Source of the DNA: Microbacterium dauci
GTDB taxonomy: Bacteria; Actinomycetota; Actinomycetes; Actinomycetales; Microbacteriaceae
Length of the DNA stretch: 64,000 nt
Direction of reading: 5' to 3'
Assembly: GCF_030065535.1 (NCBI RefSeq)
Contig: NZ_JASJND010000004.1
Coordinates: 310,001 to 374,000, forward strand
Position 1 is the stretch's first letter, and each line of letters starts with the position of its first letter. Below are positions 51,915-61,016 of the stretch, in pieces. Under the pieces are notes generated by a model. The model was given only the letters and a program-made list of their open reading frames with translations, ran no database searches and was not told the DNA's origin. A program made the position numbers and the translations under genes.

Positions 51915-53100
51915 GCAACGACGCTCGCCGATCGCCTCGATCGGATCGTGCTCTACCAGGTGTATCCGCAGAGCTTCGCGGACGCCGACGGTGACGGCAT
52001 CGGCGATCTCGACGGGCTCGCGGGCAGCCTCGACCACCTGTCGTGGCTGGGCGTCGACGCCGTGTGGATCAACCCCTGCTTCGTCTCGCCCATGCGCGAC
52101 GCCGGGTACGACGTCGCGGACTTCGATCACGTCGACCCGCGGTACGGAGGCGATGCCGCCCTTGACCGGCTGATCGCCGAAGCCGACCGACGCGGCATCG
52201 CCGTCCTGCTCGACCTCGTGGCCGGGCACACGTCCGACCAGCATCCCTGGTTCCAGGCGGCGATCGCCGACGACACTGATCATCGGTATGTCTTCTCGGA
52301 CCGCGCCGCCGAGGGGTTCGAGCCGGTTCCCGGCCCGCGCGGCGGCTTCTACAAGCCGAACTTCTTCGCCTTCCAGCCCGCGCTGGACTTCGGGTACGCG
52401 CGCCGCCGCCGATGAGCCGTGGCGACAGTCCGTCGACGCCGACGGGCCCCGGCAGAACCGGGATGCGCTCGTCGACATCATCCGCCGCTGGTACGACCGT
52501 GGGGTGCAGGGGTTCCGTGTCGACATGGCCGCTTCGCTCGTGAAGGACGACCCCGGCCACGTCGAGACGGCGAAGCTCTGGAACGGGATCCGGTCCCGGC
52601 TCGACGCCACCCACCCGGGCCGGGTGCTTCTGTCCGAATGGGGGGACTCGGCGTGGGCGGTCCCGGCGGGCTTCCACGGCGGCTTCTTCCTCCAGTTCGG
52701 CGGCGACAGCGACGGCTGGCCGCTCAAGTCCCTCTTCAACGACAACGCCGGCACCGTGCACGAGGCGTGGAACCAGACCGAGGTGTGGGCCGGCGCCGAC
52801 GGCACGGGCCACGCGGCGGACTTCGTCGCCGCGTGGCGGGAGGCCGCCGACGCGATCGAGCGCGACGGACCGGGTGGCGTCGTCGGGCTCCCGACGGCGA
52901 ACCACGACTTCACGCGCATGGTCAGCGGTCCCCGTGACGCCGAGCAGGCCCGTGCCGCGCACCTGCTCGTCCTCACCTGGCCGGCGATGCCCTCCGTCTA
53001 CTACGGCGACGAGATCGGCATGCGGTACCTCCCCGGGCTCGCGCCGCACGAAGGCTCCTAGCTCGGACAGCGCTAAGAGCGCGCCGGGTCGCGGACGCCC
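51915..53100 (+). pseudogene. GH13 alpha-amylase/alpha-glucosidase remnant
   Basis: The first part reads RIVLYQVYPQSFADADGDGI and LLDLVAGHTSDQHPWFQAAI (GH13 regions). A one-base frameshift in the CGC run at 52397-52412 ends that frame at 52415, and the coding signal resumes one frame over with DEPWRQSVDADGPRQNRDAL. GFRVDMAASLVKDD contains the nucleophile Asp and LLSEWGD the acid Glu. Nonsense codons follow at 53059 and 53074 inside still recognisable sequence, and homology stops near 53100, short of the C-terminal domain. No normal start codon is left (TAA upstream, first GTG at 51948). Confidence 0.88.
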
Positions 53101-53115
53101 CCGGATCAAATCGGA

Positions 53116-53262
53116 TCAGTCGTCGCCCTCGAAGAACCCGCCGTCGAGCAGCCAGTTGTTGCGCAGGCGCAGCGCCCGCTCGGTGCTCGCGACGATGCCC
53201 GCGACGAGAAGAATCACGTTGAGCCAGCCCGGAAGCCGGCTCGGCGACGTGACGGTGCCGAA
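53116..53262 (-). pseudogene. 3' fragment of an unidentified membrane-protein gene
   Basis: Reading leftwards, about 48 codons give LPGWLNVILLVAGIVASTER, then ALRLRNNWLLDGGFFEGDD and a stop. It has one hydrophobic stretch and a sensible codon pattern but no start and no upstream continuation: the ROK kinase gene begins four bases away. It is probably the stump of a gene cut when the catabolic cluster arrived. I cannot name the family. Confidence 0.5.
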
Positions 53263-53265
53263 AGC

Positions 53266-54225
53266 CTAGAGACGTGCCACCACGGCCGTCGCCGACGGAT
53301 CGACAGCGGCCGCCGCGGGCTCCGCGATGAGGGCAGCGCCCACCGCCGCGATCGTCCCCATGTCAGGCGCGTGCGCGACACGACGGGGCAGATCGAGCGA
53401 CGCGAGGAAGGGCGACTGCTCGGCGCCCTCGGCGAGTACACGCCGCACTCCGTCGATCAGTCGGCTCCGCTTCGCGATCAGACCGCCGCCGATCACGACC
53501 ACATCGACATCGAGCGTCAGGACGAGGATGCGGACGGCCGCCGCGATGCTCTCGACGAAGGATCGGAAGATCCGCTGCGCGTCGACGTCGCCTCCGTCGG
53601 CGGCCGCGAGCAGATGTGAGAGGGGCTTGGATCCGCCGGCCGGCCATGCGCGGGCGATCGCGGAGCCCGAAGCGCTGAGCTCGAGGCAGCCTCGCTGCCC
53701 GCACGCGCACAGCGGACCGGTCGGATCCACCGCGATGTGCCCGACCTCGCCCGCGGTGCCGCCGCGACCCCGCCAGAGCCGTCCGTCGAGCACGATCCCG
53801 GCGGCTACTCCCGTGCCCAGGTTGAGGTAGGCCATCGACGGCTGCATCGGATCGTCGAGGTGCCGCCAGATGCCGACGGCAGCCGCGTTGACGTCGTTCT
53901 CGACCGCCACGACGACCCCGGGGTCGAGCGACGGGGCGAGTTCCCGCGCGAACGACAGCCGAGTGATGCCGAGGTTGACGGCGTGCGTCACCTCTCCGGA
54001 GACCGCATCGACGACTCCGGGGACGCCGATCCCGAGCGACGAGTACGCGCGTCGATGGACACCCGACTTCTCGGAGAGCTCGGCGAGCACCGCTTCGACG
54101 GTCGAGGTCACATCGGCGTTGCCGTGACCCGTGGGGCGGCGGACGCTGTGCAGGGCCGAGCCGTCGGGCGCCAAGAGAACGCCGACCGTCTTGGTGCCAC
54201 CGATGTCGATGCCGATCCTCACCAT
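53266..54225 (-). CDS. ROK-family sugar kinase
   Basis: A 319-residue kinase without an HTH. The ATP motif is GIDIGGTKTVGVLL, and the full ROK zinc signature is GEVGHIAVDPTGPLCACGQR followed by GCLE; VIGGGLIAKRSRLIDGV closes the fold. It phosphorylates a hexose or amino sugar, probably the product of the pathway encoded upstream. The ATG overlaps the preceding oxidoreductase by seven bases. It is the last gene of the 53-64 kb catabolic cluster. Confidence 0.9.
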   Translation of the reverse strand: MVRIGIDIGGTKTVGVLLAPDGSALHSVRRPTGHGNADVTSTVEAVLAELSEKSGVHRRAYSSLGIGVPGVVDAVSGEVTHAVNLGITRLSFARELAPSLDPGVVVAVENDVNAAAVGIWRHLDDPMQPSMAYLNLGTGVAAGIVLDGRLWRGRGGTAGEVGHIAVDPTGPLCACGQRGCLELSASGSAIARAWPAGGSKPLSHLLAAADGGDVDAQRIFRSFVESIAAAVRILVLTLDVDVVVIGGGLIAKRSRLIDGVRRVLAEGAEQSPFLASLDLPRRVAHAPDMGTIAAVGAALIAEPAAAAVDPSATAVVARL

Positions 54226-55352
54226 GTGGTCCGCCTGACATCGATCTCGCCGCGCGGGGGATCGAGTGCCACGGTCTCTCCGCCGGACTCGGCCGATCGG
54301 TCGATCGCGTCGAGAACTTCGAGGACGTGGAGGCCGCGGTCTCCGCTCGCCGCGGGACGCGAGCCCGCCCGCAGTGCCGCAGCCATCTGGACGACGCCGA
54401 GGCCGATGCGATTGCCGTCTCCCCCCGAGACGGCAAAGGTGACGGGATCGGCGGATCCGCCCGGCAGGATCACCGCTGGCCCGCCCCACGAGTTCGGTGC
54501 GGGGCAGACGAGCGAGGCCTCCGTCCCGTGGATCTCGAGACGGGGCGTGCGCGTCCCCTGGACATCGAAGCTCATGACGAGCGTCGCGACGGCGCCGCCC
54601 GCGAAGCGCAGAAGTGCGCTCACGTGCGTCGGCACCTCGACCGCGAAGGTCTCGCCCGCCCGACGCCCCGTCCGCACCGTGCGACGGGCGGATCCGGTCG
54701 TCGCCATGCCCGTCACGGCGGCGACAGGACCCAGCAGGCTGACGAGAGCCGAAACGGCGTACGGGCCGCCGTCGAAGAGCGGACCCGCCCCCGGATGGTA
54801 GAGGAAGTCGGGTTGCGGATGGAAGGCCTCGGGGCCGGGACCCATCGAGAACGCATTCGCTGACACGGGCGTGCCGATGGTGCCCGCGAGGACGAGCTCA
54901 CGGCAGCGCGAGAGGCCCGGTCCGAGGAAGGTGTCGGGGGCGCACCCCACCGAGACCCCGGCGGCGTCGGCCGCATCGAGCAGGGCACGCGCATCGGCGA
55001 CACTCGTCGCGAGCGGCTTCTCGGTGTAGACGTGCTTGCCCGCCCGGACCGCCGCCATCGACACGGCTGCGTGAGCGGACGGAGACGTCAGGTTGAGCAC
55101 GAGGTCGATCTCGGCCGAGGCCACGAGCTCGTCGACGGAAAGGGTCTGCACGATCCCGAACGCGCGTGCGAGCTCGTCGGCCCGTGCCGACTCGGCGTCT
55201 GCGCACGCGACGACGACGAGGTGCGCGTCGTCGGGGTCGGTGCGATCCGTCTCGTCCTGCAGGACGAGATTCGCCAGATACTGCCGGCTCACATTGCCGC
55301 AGCCGATGACGCCGACACGGACGGGAGGAGAGAGTGCGGAGGTTCCTGTCAT
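54219..55352 (-). CDS. Gfo/Idh/MocA-family oxidoreductase A
   Basis: A 377-residue NAD(P)-dependent enzyme. The Rossmann motif is VRVGVIGCGNVSRQYLANLV, and the hallmark EKP loop is GKHVYTEKPLATSVADARAL. The C-terminal alpha/beta domain contains GPLFDGGPYAVSALVSLLGP. Members oxidise a sugar, inositol or glycoside hydroxyl. Two different Gfo/Idh genes with a TIM-barrel isomerase suggest keto-sugar or inositol-like chemistry. Operon member, 17 bases after oxidoreductase B. Confidence 0.9.
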   Translation of the reverse strand: MTGTSALSPPVRVGVIGCGNVSRQYLANLVLQDETDRTDPDDAHLVVVACADAESARADELARAFGIVQTLSVDELVASAEIDLVLNLTSPSAHAAVSMAAVRAGKHVYTEKPLATSVADARALLDAADAAGVSVGCAPDTFLGPGLSRCRELVLAGTIGTPVSANAFSMGPGPEAFHPQPDFLYHPGAGPLFDGGPYAVSALVSLLGPVAAVTGMATTGSARRTVRTGRRAGETFAVEVPTHVSALLRFAGGAVATLVMSFDVQGTRTPRLEIHGTEASLVCPAPNSWGGPAVILPGGSADPVTFAVSGGDGNRIGLGVVQMAAALRAGSRPAASGDRGLHVLEVLDAIDRSAESGGETVALDPPRGEIDVRRTTW

Positions 55353-55369
55353 GACGGGAGGCGGCGCAC

Positions 55370-56428
55370 TCAGTCGAGCACGATCTCGCGGCCGGCGGCC
55401 GCCGACTCGTAGATCGCGGTGAGCATGCGCATCATCTCAAGACCGTGTTCGACGGGCGCGATCTGCGGACCCTCGCCCAGACACGCCGCGACGAAGTGTC
55501 CGATCTCACTGTCGAAGCCCTCCTCGAAGTCGAACGTCGTGAGATCCACCTGCGGGGCGATGTTGAGGATCGTGTCGTGCTTCTCGGTCACGATCGTCAA
55601 GCGGGGCTCGAGCTCGGCGCCGCCCTGATCTCCGAACACCGCCACCTCGAGACGATCGGCGCTCGCGTGCAGCGAGTAGCTCGTCTCGAGGAGGAGCGAT
55701 GCGCCGTTGTCGAAGCGGATGAGGGCGGTCGCGAGGTCTTCGACGTCGCTGAGCGTCGGGTCGTAGTCGGCCACCTTGTAGCGCGACAGCGACGTGACCC
55801 CGGCACGGTTGCCGAGACGCGAGTCGGTGACGCCGCTCACCGTGACGGGCCGAGGGCAGCCCATCAGGTACCAGCACAGATCGAGCACGTGCACGCCGAT
55901 GTCGATGAGCGGGCCGCCGCCCGAGCGCGACGAGTCGGCGAACCAGCCGCCCGGGTTGCCCAGGCGGCGGATGTTCGTCGCGCGGGCGTAGTAGATCCCG
56001 CCGAGGTCACCCGCGTCGATGAAGGTCTTGAGGGTGCGGGCGTTCGCCGAGAACCGCCGCACGAAGCCGACCTGCACGACGCGATCGCTCTCGGCGACGG
56101 TGGCCGCGAGACCCTCGGCATCGGCGACTGTCTTCGACAGCGGCTTCTCGACGAGCACGTGCTTGCCGGCGCGCACGGCCTGATCGGCGATGGCGGCGTG
56201 ACTGTCGTTCCACGTGCAGATGCTCACCGCTTCGACCGCGGGATCCGCCAGCAGCTCTTCGAGCGATGCGTACGCGCGTCCGCCCCACTGCTCGGCGACG
56301 GCGCGGGTGCGCTCGGCGACCGCGTCGAAGACGCCGACGAGCTCGACGTCGGGATGCGCGGCGTATGCCCGCAGGTGCTGACCGGCGATGCTGCCGACTC
56401 CGATGACGGCGACTCCGAGCCGGGTCAC
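55370..56428 (-). CDS. Gfo/Idh/MocA-family oxidoreductase B
   Basis: A 352-residue enzyme starting at GTG. The nucleotide motif is VAVIGVGSIAGQHLRAYAAH, and the catalytic EKP loop is GKHVLVEKPLSKTVADAEGL. The substrate-site region GGGPLIDIGVHVLDLCWYLM contains the conserved Asp and His. It is more like the inositol/glucose-fructose oxidoreductase type than oxidoreductase A. Its start overlaps the isomerase stop by four bases (GTGA). Confidence 0.91.
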   Translation of the reverse strand: MTRLGVAVIGVGSIAGQHLRAYAAHPDVELVGVFDAVAERTRAVAEQWGGRAYASLEELLADPAVEAVSICTWNDSHAAIADQAVRAGKHVLVEKPLSKTVADAEGLAATVAESDRVVQVGFVRRFSANARTLKTFIDAGDLGGIYYARATNIRRLGNPGGWFADSSRSGGGPLIDIGVHVLDLCWYLMGCPRPVTVSGVTDSRLGNRAGVTSLSRYKVADYDPTLSDVEDLATALIRFDNGASLLLETSYSLHASADRLEVAVFGDQGGAELEPRLTIVTEKHDTILNIAPQVDLTTFDFEEGFDSEIGHFVAACLGEGPQIAPVEHGLEMMRMLTAIYESAAAGREIVLD

Positions 56429-57315
56429 GCTGCCGCCTCCGTCGCCTCGCTGAAGAGACGCATCGTGTTCGTGAGGCCGCGCTCGGCACCGACCAGCGCA
56501 TCCTCGATGCCCTCGAACTCGATCGAGACGAATCCGTCGTACCCCGAGGCGACGATGCCCTCGACGATGCGCCTCATGTCGAGGTCGCCGTAGCCGACGA
56601 TCGCGCCGAGCAGATACTTGCCGCCCGGGGTGTGGTGCCAACCGTCGCCCGGGAAGCTGTCGCGGATGTAGAAGTCCTTGAGGTGCACGATCGAGGCAAG
56701 GGGTGCGTTGAGCGCGGTCGAGACGACCGCGTTGTCGTCGACCGAGAGGAAGTTGCCGACGTCGAGCGTCGTCTTGAAGTTCGGCTCGTCGACGAGGTGG
56801 ATGAGGCGCCGCACGCGCTCGCCACCGTTCATGAGCAGGCCATGGTTCTCGACGCTCGTCGTGATGTCGTACTGAGCGGCGTAGCGGGCGAGCTCTTTCG
56901 AGGCCGCGACCATGCGGGGCATCAGCTCTTCGAACTCCGCTACATCGCGCGCCTTCATGCCCCACGGGGCGACATCGTGACGGAAGAGCGAGATGCCGAG
57001 CTCGGCGGCGACATCGATGTGCCGCTTGAGCCGAGCCATGCTGGCCTCGGCGCCCGAGCCCAGCAGATCCGCCGGGACGACGAGATTCGACAGCGTCACG
57101 CCGCGCTCAGCAGCGCGGTCGCGGATCGCCTCGACGAACGCGGGATCCTGGTCGAGCGTCGAGGTGTCGTTGCTGATCTCGGGCGACAGCGAGACGGTCG
57201 CGATCTCCATGTGGGTCGCATCGCTCTCGGCGATCCAGTCGATGACATCGAGAAGAGTCATCCGGCCGTCGCGGAGGTGCTGGTAGAACGAGTAGGAACT
57301 GAAGCCGAACTGCAT
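56425..57315 (-). CDS. Sugar phosphate isomerase/epimerase (TIM barrel)
   Basis: A 296-residue AP-endonuclease-2-like TIM barrel. Predicted metal-binding and catalytic residues lie in TSVENHGLLMNGG (Glu), KTTLDVGNFLSVDD (Asp), IVHLKDFYIRD (His) and FVSIEFEGIED (Glu). It probably interconverts a keto-sugar made by the Gfo/Idh enzymes, or acts as a 3-keto-glycoside lyase/epimerase-type enzyme. It is the first enzyme gene downstream of the transporter ATPase (nine-base gap). Confidence 0.9.
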   Translation of the reverse strand: MQFGFSSYSFYQHLRDGRMTLLDVIDWIAESDATHMEIATVSLSPEISNDTSTLDQDPAFVEAIRDRAAERGVTLSNLVVPADLLGSGAEASMARLKRHIDVAAELGISLFRHDVAPWGMKARDVAEFEELMPRMVAASKELARYAAQYDITTSVENHGLLMNGGERVRRLIHLVDEPNFKTTLDVGNFLSVDDNAVVSTALNAPLASIVHLKDFYIRDSFPGDGWHHTPGGKYLLGAIVGYGDLDMRRIVEGIVASGYDGFVSIEFEGIEDALVGAERGLTNTMRLFSEATEAAA

Positions 57316-57324
57316 GGCAGACCT

Positions 57325-58176
57325 TTACTTGTCGAGGGTGACCACGTCGGTGATCGGGGGAAGGGATTCGAGATGGGCTCGCCGCGCCGCCTGGCGGGCG
57401 GGATCGGGAACGGGGGCAGCGAGCAGCAGCCGCTGCGTGTACGGCTCGGCGGGATCCGTCGTGATGGTCGCGGCATCGCCGCTCTCGACGATTCGCCCGC
57501 GTCGCATGACGACGACGCGGTGGCTGATGTGACGGACGACCGACAGATCGTGCGCGATGAAGAGATAGGCGATGCCCGTCTGCTCCTGCAGGTCGATCAG
57601 CAGGTCGAGGACCCTCGAGCGGGTCGTCAGATCGAGCGCTGAGACGACCTCGTCGCACACGATGAGCTTGGGCCGCAGAGCCAGTGCACGCGCGATCGCG
57701 ATGCGCTGACGCTGGCCGCCCGAGAACTCCCGCGGCAGCCGTCGCGACGAGTCCTGCGGAAGCCCGACCTGGTCGAGCAGCTCGCGGACGCGCTGCAGCG
57801 CATCGGTGCGCGACAGTCCGCTGATCGAGAGGGGCTCGGCCAGGATGTCGGCGATCGTCATCGCGGGGTTGAGTGACGAGTACGGATCCTGGAACACGAC
57901 CTGGATGTCGCTGCTGAGCCCGCGGCGTTCGCGGGCGTGCAACCGTGAGATGTCGCGTCCTTCGAAGACGATGCGCCCGGAGGCGACCGGGGCGAGGCCC
58001 AGCACCGCGCGGCCGAGGGTCGTCTTGCCCGATCCCGACTCGCCGACGAGTCCGACGGTCTCGCCGCGCTCGACCGTCAACGAGATATCGCTCAGCGCGC
58101 GGAAGTCCGGGCGTCGCCACCCCTTGACGGGATAGGTCACGGCGAGGTCTTGGACCTCGAGGAGAGGGGTGTTCAT
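57325..58176 (-). CDS. Oligopeptide/dipeptide-type ABC ATPase (DppF-like)
   Basis: A 283-residue ATPase. Walker A is LVGESGSGKTTLGRAVLGL, the Q-loop VVFQDPYSSLNPAMTI, the signature FSGGQRQRIAIARAL, and Walker B LIVCDEVVSALD. The C-terminal oligopeptide-family tail is EPYTQRLLLAAPVPDP. It pairs with the ATPase half of the fused protein upstream, with which it overlaps by four bases, to drive the importer. Confidence 0.92.
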   Translation of the reverse strand: MNTPLLEVQDLAVTYPVKGWRRPDFRALSDISLTVERGETVGLVGESGSGKTTLGRAVLGLAPVASGRIVFEGRDISRLHARERRGLSSDIQVVFQDPYSSLNPAMTIADILAEPLSISGLSRTDALQRVRELLDQVGLPQDSSRRLPREFSGGQRQRIAIARALALRPKLIVCDEVVSALDLTTRSRVLDLLIDLQEQTGIAYLFIAHDLSVVRHISHRVVVMRRGRIVESGDAATITTDPAEPYTQRLLLAAPVPDPARQAARRAHLESLPPITDVVTLDK

Positions 58177-60017
58177 GAGGTCCTCCCTGCGGTCGTGCGC
58201 TCGGCCCGCGGGGGTGCGTCCTCGAGTGTGGACGAGAGCAGCTTGCGCGTGTACGGGTGCTCGGGAGCGGCGAAGAGCTCGGCCACCGGCCGGGTCTCGA
58301 CGATCTCGCCCGCGCTCATCACGGCGACCCGGTCGCAGATGTCGGCGACGACCCCCAGGTCGTGCGTCACCAGAATGAGGCCCATGTTGCGCTCGCGCTG
58401 GAGTTCGCGCAGCAGCCGGAGGACGCCCGCCTGCACGGTGACATCCAGGGCGGTGGTGGGCTCGTCGGCGATGAGCAGCTCGGGATCGCACGACACGGCG
58501 CCCGCGATCAGCACGCGCTGAGCCATGCCTCCGCTCAGCTCGTGCGGGTACGCCTTCATGGTCCGCGCCGGATCGGGGATCCCCACGCGATCGAGCAGGG
58601 CGATCGCGCGCTCGTGAGCCTCGCGGCGGCTGATGCCCAGGTTGTGGCGCATCGGCCGGATGAGCTGCGAGCCGACGGTGAACGACGGGTCGAGGTTCGA
58701 CATCGGCTCCTGCGGGACGTAGGCGATCGTGGTGCCGCGCAGGCCCTGCAGCGACCGAGCGCTGCGCCCGAGCAGCGACTGCCCGTCGAGGGTGACCGAC
58801 GTCGCCGAGGTGACCGCCTCGGGAGAGAGGAGCCCGAGGATCCCGAACGACAGCTGGGACTTGCCCGAGCCCGACTCGCCGACGAGACCGAGCACCTCGC
58901 CGCGGTCGACGTGCAGGCTCGCGCCGCTGACGACGACCTTCTCGCCCCCGTCGCCCGTCGGATACACGACGCGCATGTCGTGGACGCGCAGCAGGCCGGC
59001 GTCGGCGGGACCCGGCTGCGTGGTCGCGCGCGCGTGCTCGTTCGCGCTCGGACGCTGATCGGCGGTCGCGGATCCGTTCGCCGAACCTGTCGCGGACGTG
59101 GCCGCAGCGCCCGAGGTCTTGCGCGAGCGCAGCCGCGGGGCGATCGAGCGGTCGGTGCCCAGCGCATCGGCGATCGCCGTGCCGAGGACCGCGAGAGAGA
59201 TCACCGTGATGCCGATCGCGGCGCCCGGCGCGAAGACGAGCTCGGGAGCCCGGTAGATCGTCTGGAACGCCTCGCTCAGCATGCCGCCCCAGCTGGGTCG
59301 GCTCGGATCGCCGAACCCGAGGAACTCGAGCCCCGACTGGACGATGATCGCCATGCCGAAGACGAACGACGCTCGCACGAGCACAGGACCGACGACGACG
59401 CCGAGAACGTGACGGAAGATGATGCGTCCGTCGCCGAGTCCCGACACGCGAGCAGCGTCGACGTACAGCTCGGAGCGGACGTTGACGACGACGCTGCGCG
59501 TCAGGCGGAAGAGGTCGGGCGACGCGAGGATCCCGAGGGTGACCATGGTCGGCGCGAGGCCGCTGCCGAGCGACGTGATCACAACGATGATGATGAGGAT
59601 CTCGGGCAGCGACATCAGCAGGTTCGCGACCCAGCTCGACAGGCTGTCGATCCATTTCGCGTAGTAGCCCGCCAGCAGGCCCAGGGGCACCCCCACGGCG
59701 ACGGCGGTCGTGATCATGATGACGCCCGCCATGAGGCTCACCTGACCGCCGTAGAGCAGCCGGCTGAACACGTCTCGGCCGCTCGCGTCGGTTCCGAGAA
59801 GATGGTCGGCGCTCGGGCCCAGCAGGGTGTTCGAGAGGACGATGAGGTTCGGATCATGCGGGGCGAGCACCGGCGCGAAGACGGCGCTCAGCGTGATGGC
59901 CAGGAGGATCACGGCGGAGCCCACGCCCAGGGGATTGCGGGCGAAGCGACGCAGCCTCCGCAGCGACGCGGGCGCGGAGTTGTCGAGCGCGATGGATCCG
60001 GGGTCGGGGCTGCTCAT
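58173..60017 (-). CDS. Fused DppC-type permease and DppD-type ATPase
   Basis: A 614-residue single polypeptide. Residues of about 1-290 are a DppC/OppC permease (FARNPLGVGSAVILLAITLS, LLGTDASGRDVFSRLLYGGQ, DAARVSGLGDGRIIFRHVL). A low-complexity Ala/Thr/Ser linker runs about 295-340. Residues of about 345-610 are an ATPase (Walker A LVGESGSGKSQLSFGIL, signature LSGGMAQRVLIAGAV, Walker B LLIADEPTTALD). Normally these are separate proteins. The reading frame is uninterrupted, and overlaps with both neighbours are four bases. Confidence 0.92.
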   Translation of the reverse strand: MSSPDPGSIALDNSAPASLRRLRRFARNPLGVGSAVILLAITLSAVFAPVLAPHDPNLIVLSNTLLGPSADHLLGTDASGRDVFSRLLYGGQVSLMAGVIMITTAVAVGVPLGLLAGYYAKWIDSLSSWVANLLMSLPEILIIIVVITSLGSGLAPTMVTLGILASPDLFRLTRSVVVNVRSELYVDAARVSGLGDGRIIFRHVLGVVVGPVLVRASFVFGMAIIVQSGLEFLGFGDPSRPSWGGMLSEAFQTIYRAPELVFAPGAAIGITVISLAVLGTAIADALGTDRSIAPRLRSRKTSGAAATSATGSANGSATADQRPSANEHARATTQPGPADAGLLRVHDMRVVYPTGDGGEKVVVSGASLHVDRGEVLGLVGESGSGKSQLSFGILGLLSPEAVTSATSVTLDGQSLLGRSARSLQGLRGTTIAYVPQEPMSNLDPSFTVGSQLIRPMRHNLGISRREAHERAIALLDRVGIPDPARTMKAYPHELSGGMAQRVLIAGAVSCDPELLIADEPTTALDVTVQAGVLRLLRELQRERNMGLILVTHDLGVVADICDRVAVMSAGEIVETRPVAELFAAPEHPYTRKLLSSTLEDAPPRAERTTAGRTS

Positions 60018-60955
60018 GCGGTACGCACCTTCGGGTTGAGCGCGCTGTAGGCGAGGTCGATGACGAGGTTCACGGTCACGATGAGCAGCACCGTGAAGAG
60101 CAGGACGCCCATGATGACGGGAACGTCGCTGTTGCCGCTGGCGTTGATGGCGACCGAGCCGATGCCGTTGAGCCCGAAGACGCGCTCGACGATCGCGGCC
60201 CCGCTCATGGCTGCGATGAACTGCAAGGACAGCATCGTCAGTGTGGGCGGCGCGGCGTTGCGCAGCACGTTCGTGAGCAGGATCTGTCGCGGCGGCAGGC
60301 CTCGGCTGCGGAGGGTGCGGACGTAGTCCTGCGAGAGCACCGTCACGACCGATGCCCGCAGCTGCTGCGCGATCGCGGCGATCGAGCCGATCGATAGGGC
60401 GATGACCGGCAGGACGATGCTCATGAGCCAGCCGGTGGGGGAGGTGAGGAAGGGGACGTAGCCCGTCGCCGGGAGCCAGCCGAGCTGGACGGCGAAGAGA
60501 AGGGCGAGGACCATCGCGATCCAGAAGTTGGGGAGGCCGAAGCCGAGCAGCATGAGGATCTGCAGGCCGCGGTCGATGAGCCCGGGGCGGACCGCCGCCA
60601 GCATGCCGAGCGCCACCCCGAGGACAGCGGCCACGAGCACCGCGCCGAGCGCGAGCGACACGGTCACGGGAAGCCGGGTCACGAGGAGCTCGAAGACACC
60701 GACGTTCTGCGCCGACGAGGTGCCGAGATCGCCTTGCAGGGCGCTCGTGAGCCAGTCGAAGTACTGCACGATCAGCGGCCGGTCGAGCCCGAGCTGCGCG
60801 CGGCGCGTCTCGAGCTGCGCGTCGGTGGCATAGAGCCCGACGGATCCTCGCGCGGGATCCGCCCCCGTCAGTCCGAGGAAGAAGAACATCCCCGTCACGA
60901 CGACGAACGCGAGGAAGAGCCCCGCGAGGAGTCGCTTGATGACGAATCGCAACAT
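60014..60955 (-). CDS. ABC permease, DppB-type
   Basis: A 313-residue permease starting MLRFVIKRLLAGLFLAFVVV. The ATG at 60955 is preceded by GAGAGGA at proper distance and preferred over a GTG at 60973. The coupling-loop motif is DYVRTLRSRGLPPRQILLTN, followed by AAMSGAAIVERVFGLNGIGS. It forms the importer pore with the fused permease-ATPase. Confidence 0.92.
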   Translation of the reverse strand: MLRFVIKRLLAGLFLAFVVVTGMFFFLGLTGADPARGSVGLYATDAQLETRRAQLGLDRPLIVQYFDWLTSALQGDLGTSSAQNVGVFELLVTRLPVTVSLALGAVLVAAVLGVALGMLAAVRPGLIDRGLQILMLLGFGLPNFWIAMVLALLFAVQLGWLPATGYVPFLTSPTGWLMSIVLPVIALSIGSIAAIAQQLRASVVTVLSQDYVRTLRSRGLPPRQILLTNVLRNAAPPTLTMLSLQFIAAMSGAAIVERVFGLNGIGSVAINASGNSDVPVIMGVLLFTVLLIVTVNLVIDLAYSALNPKVRTA

Positions 60956-61016
60956 TGTCGATAGTCCTCTCACGGGCGGCGGAGCGGGCCGAGGCCCGCC
61001 CCGCCGCGGTCGTGGA

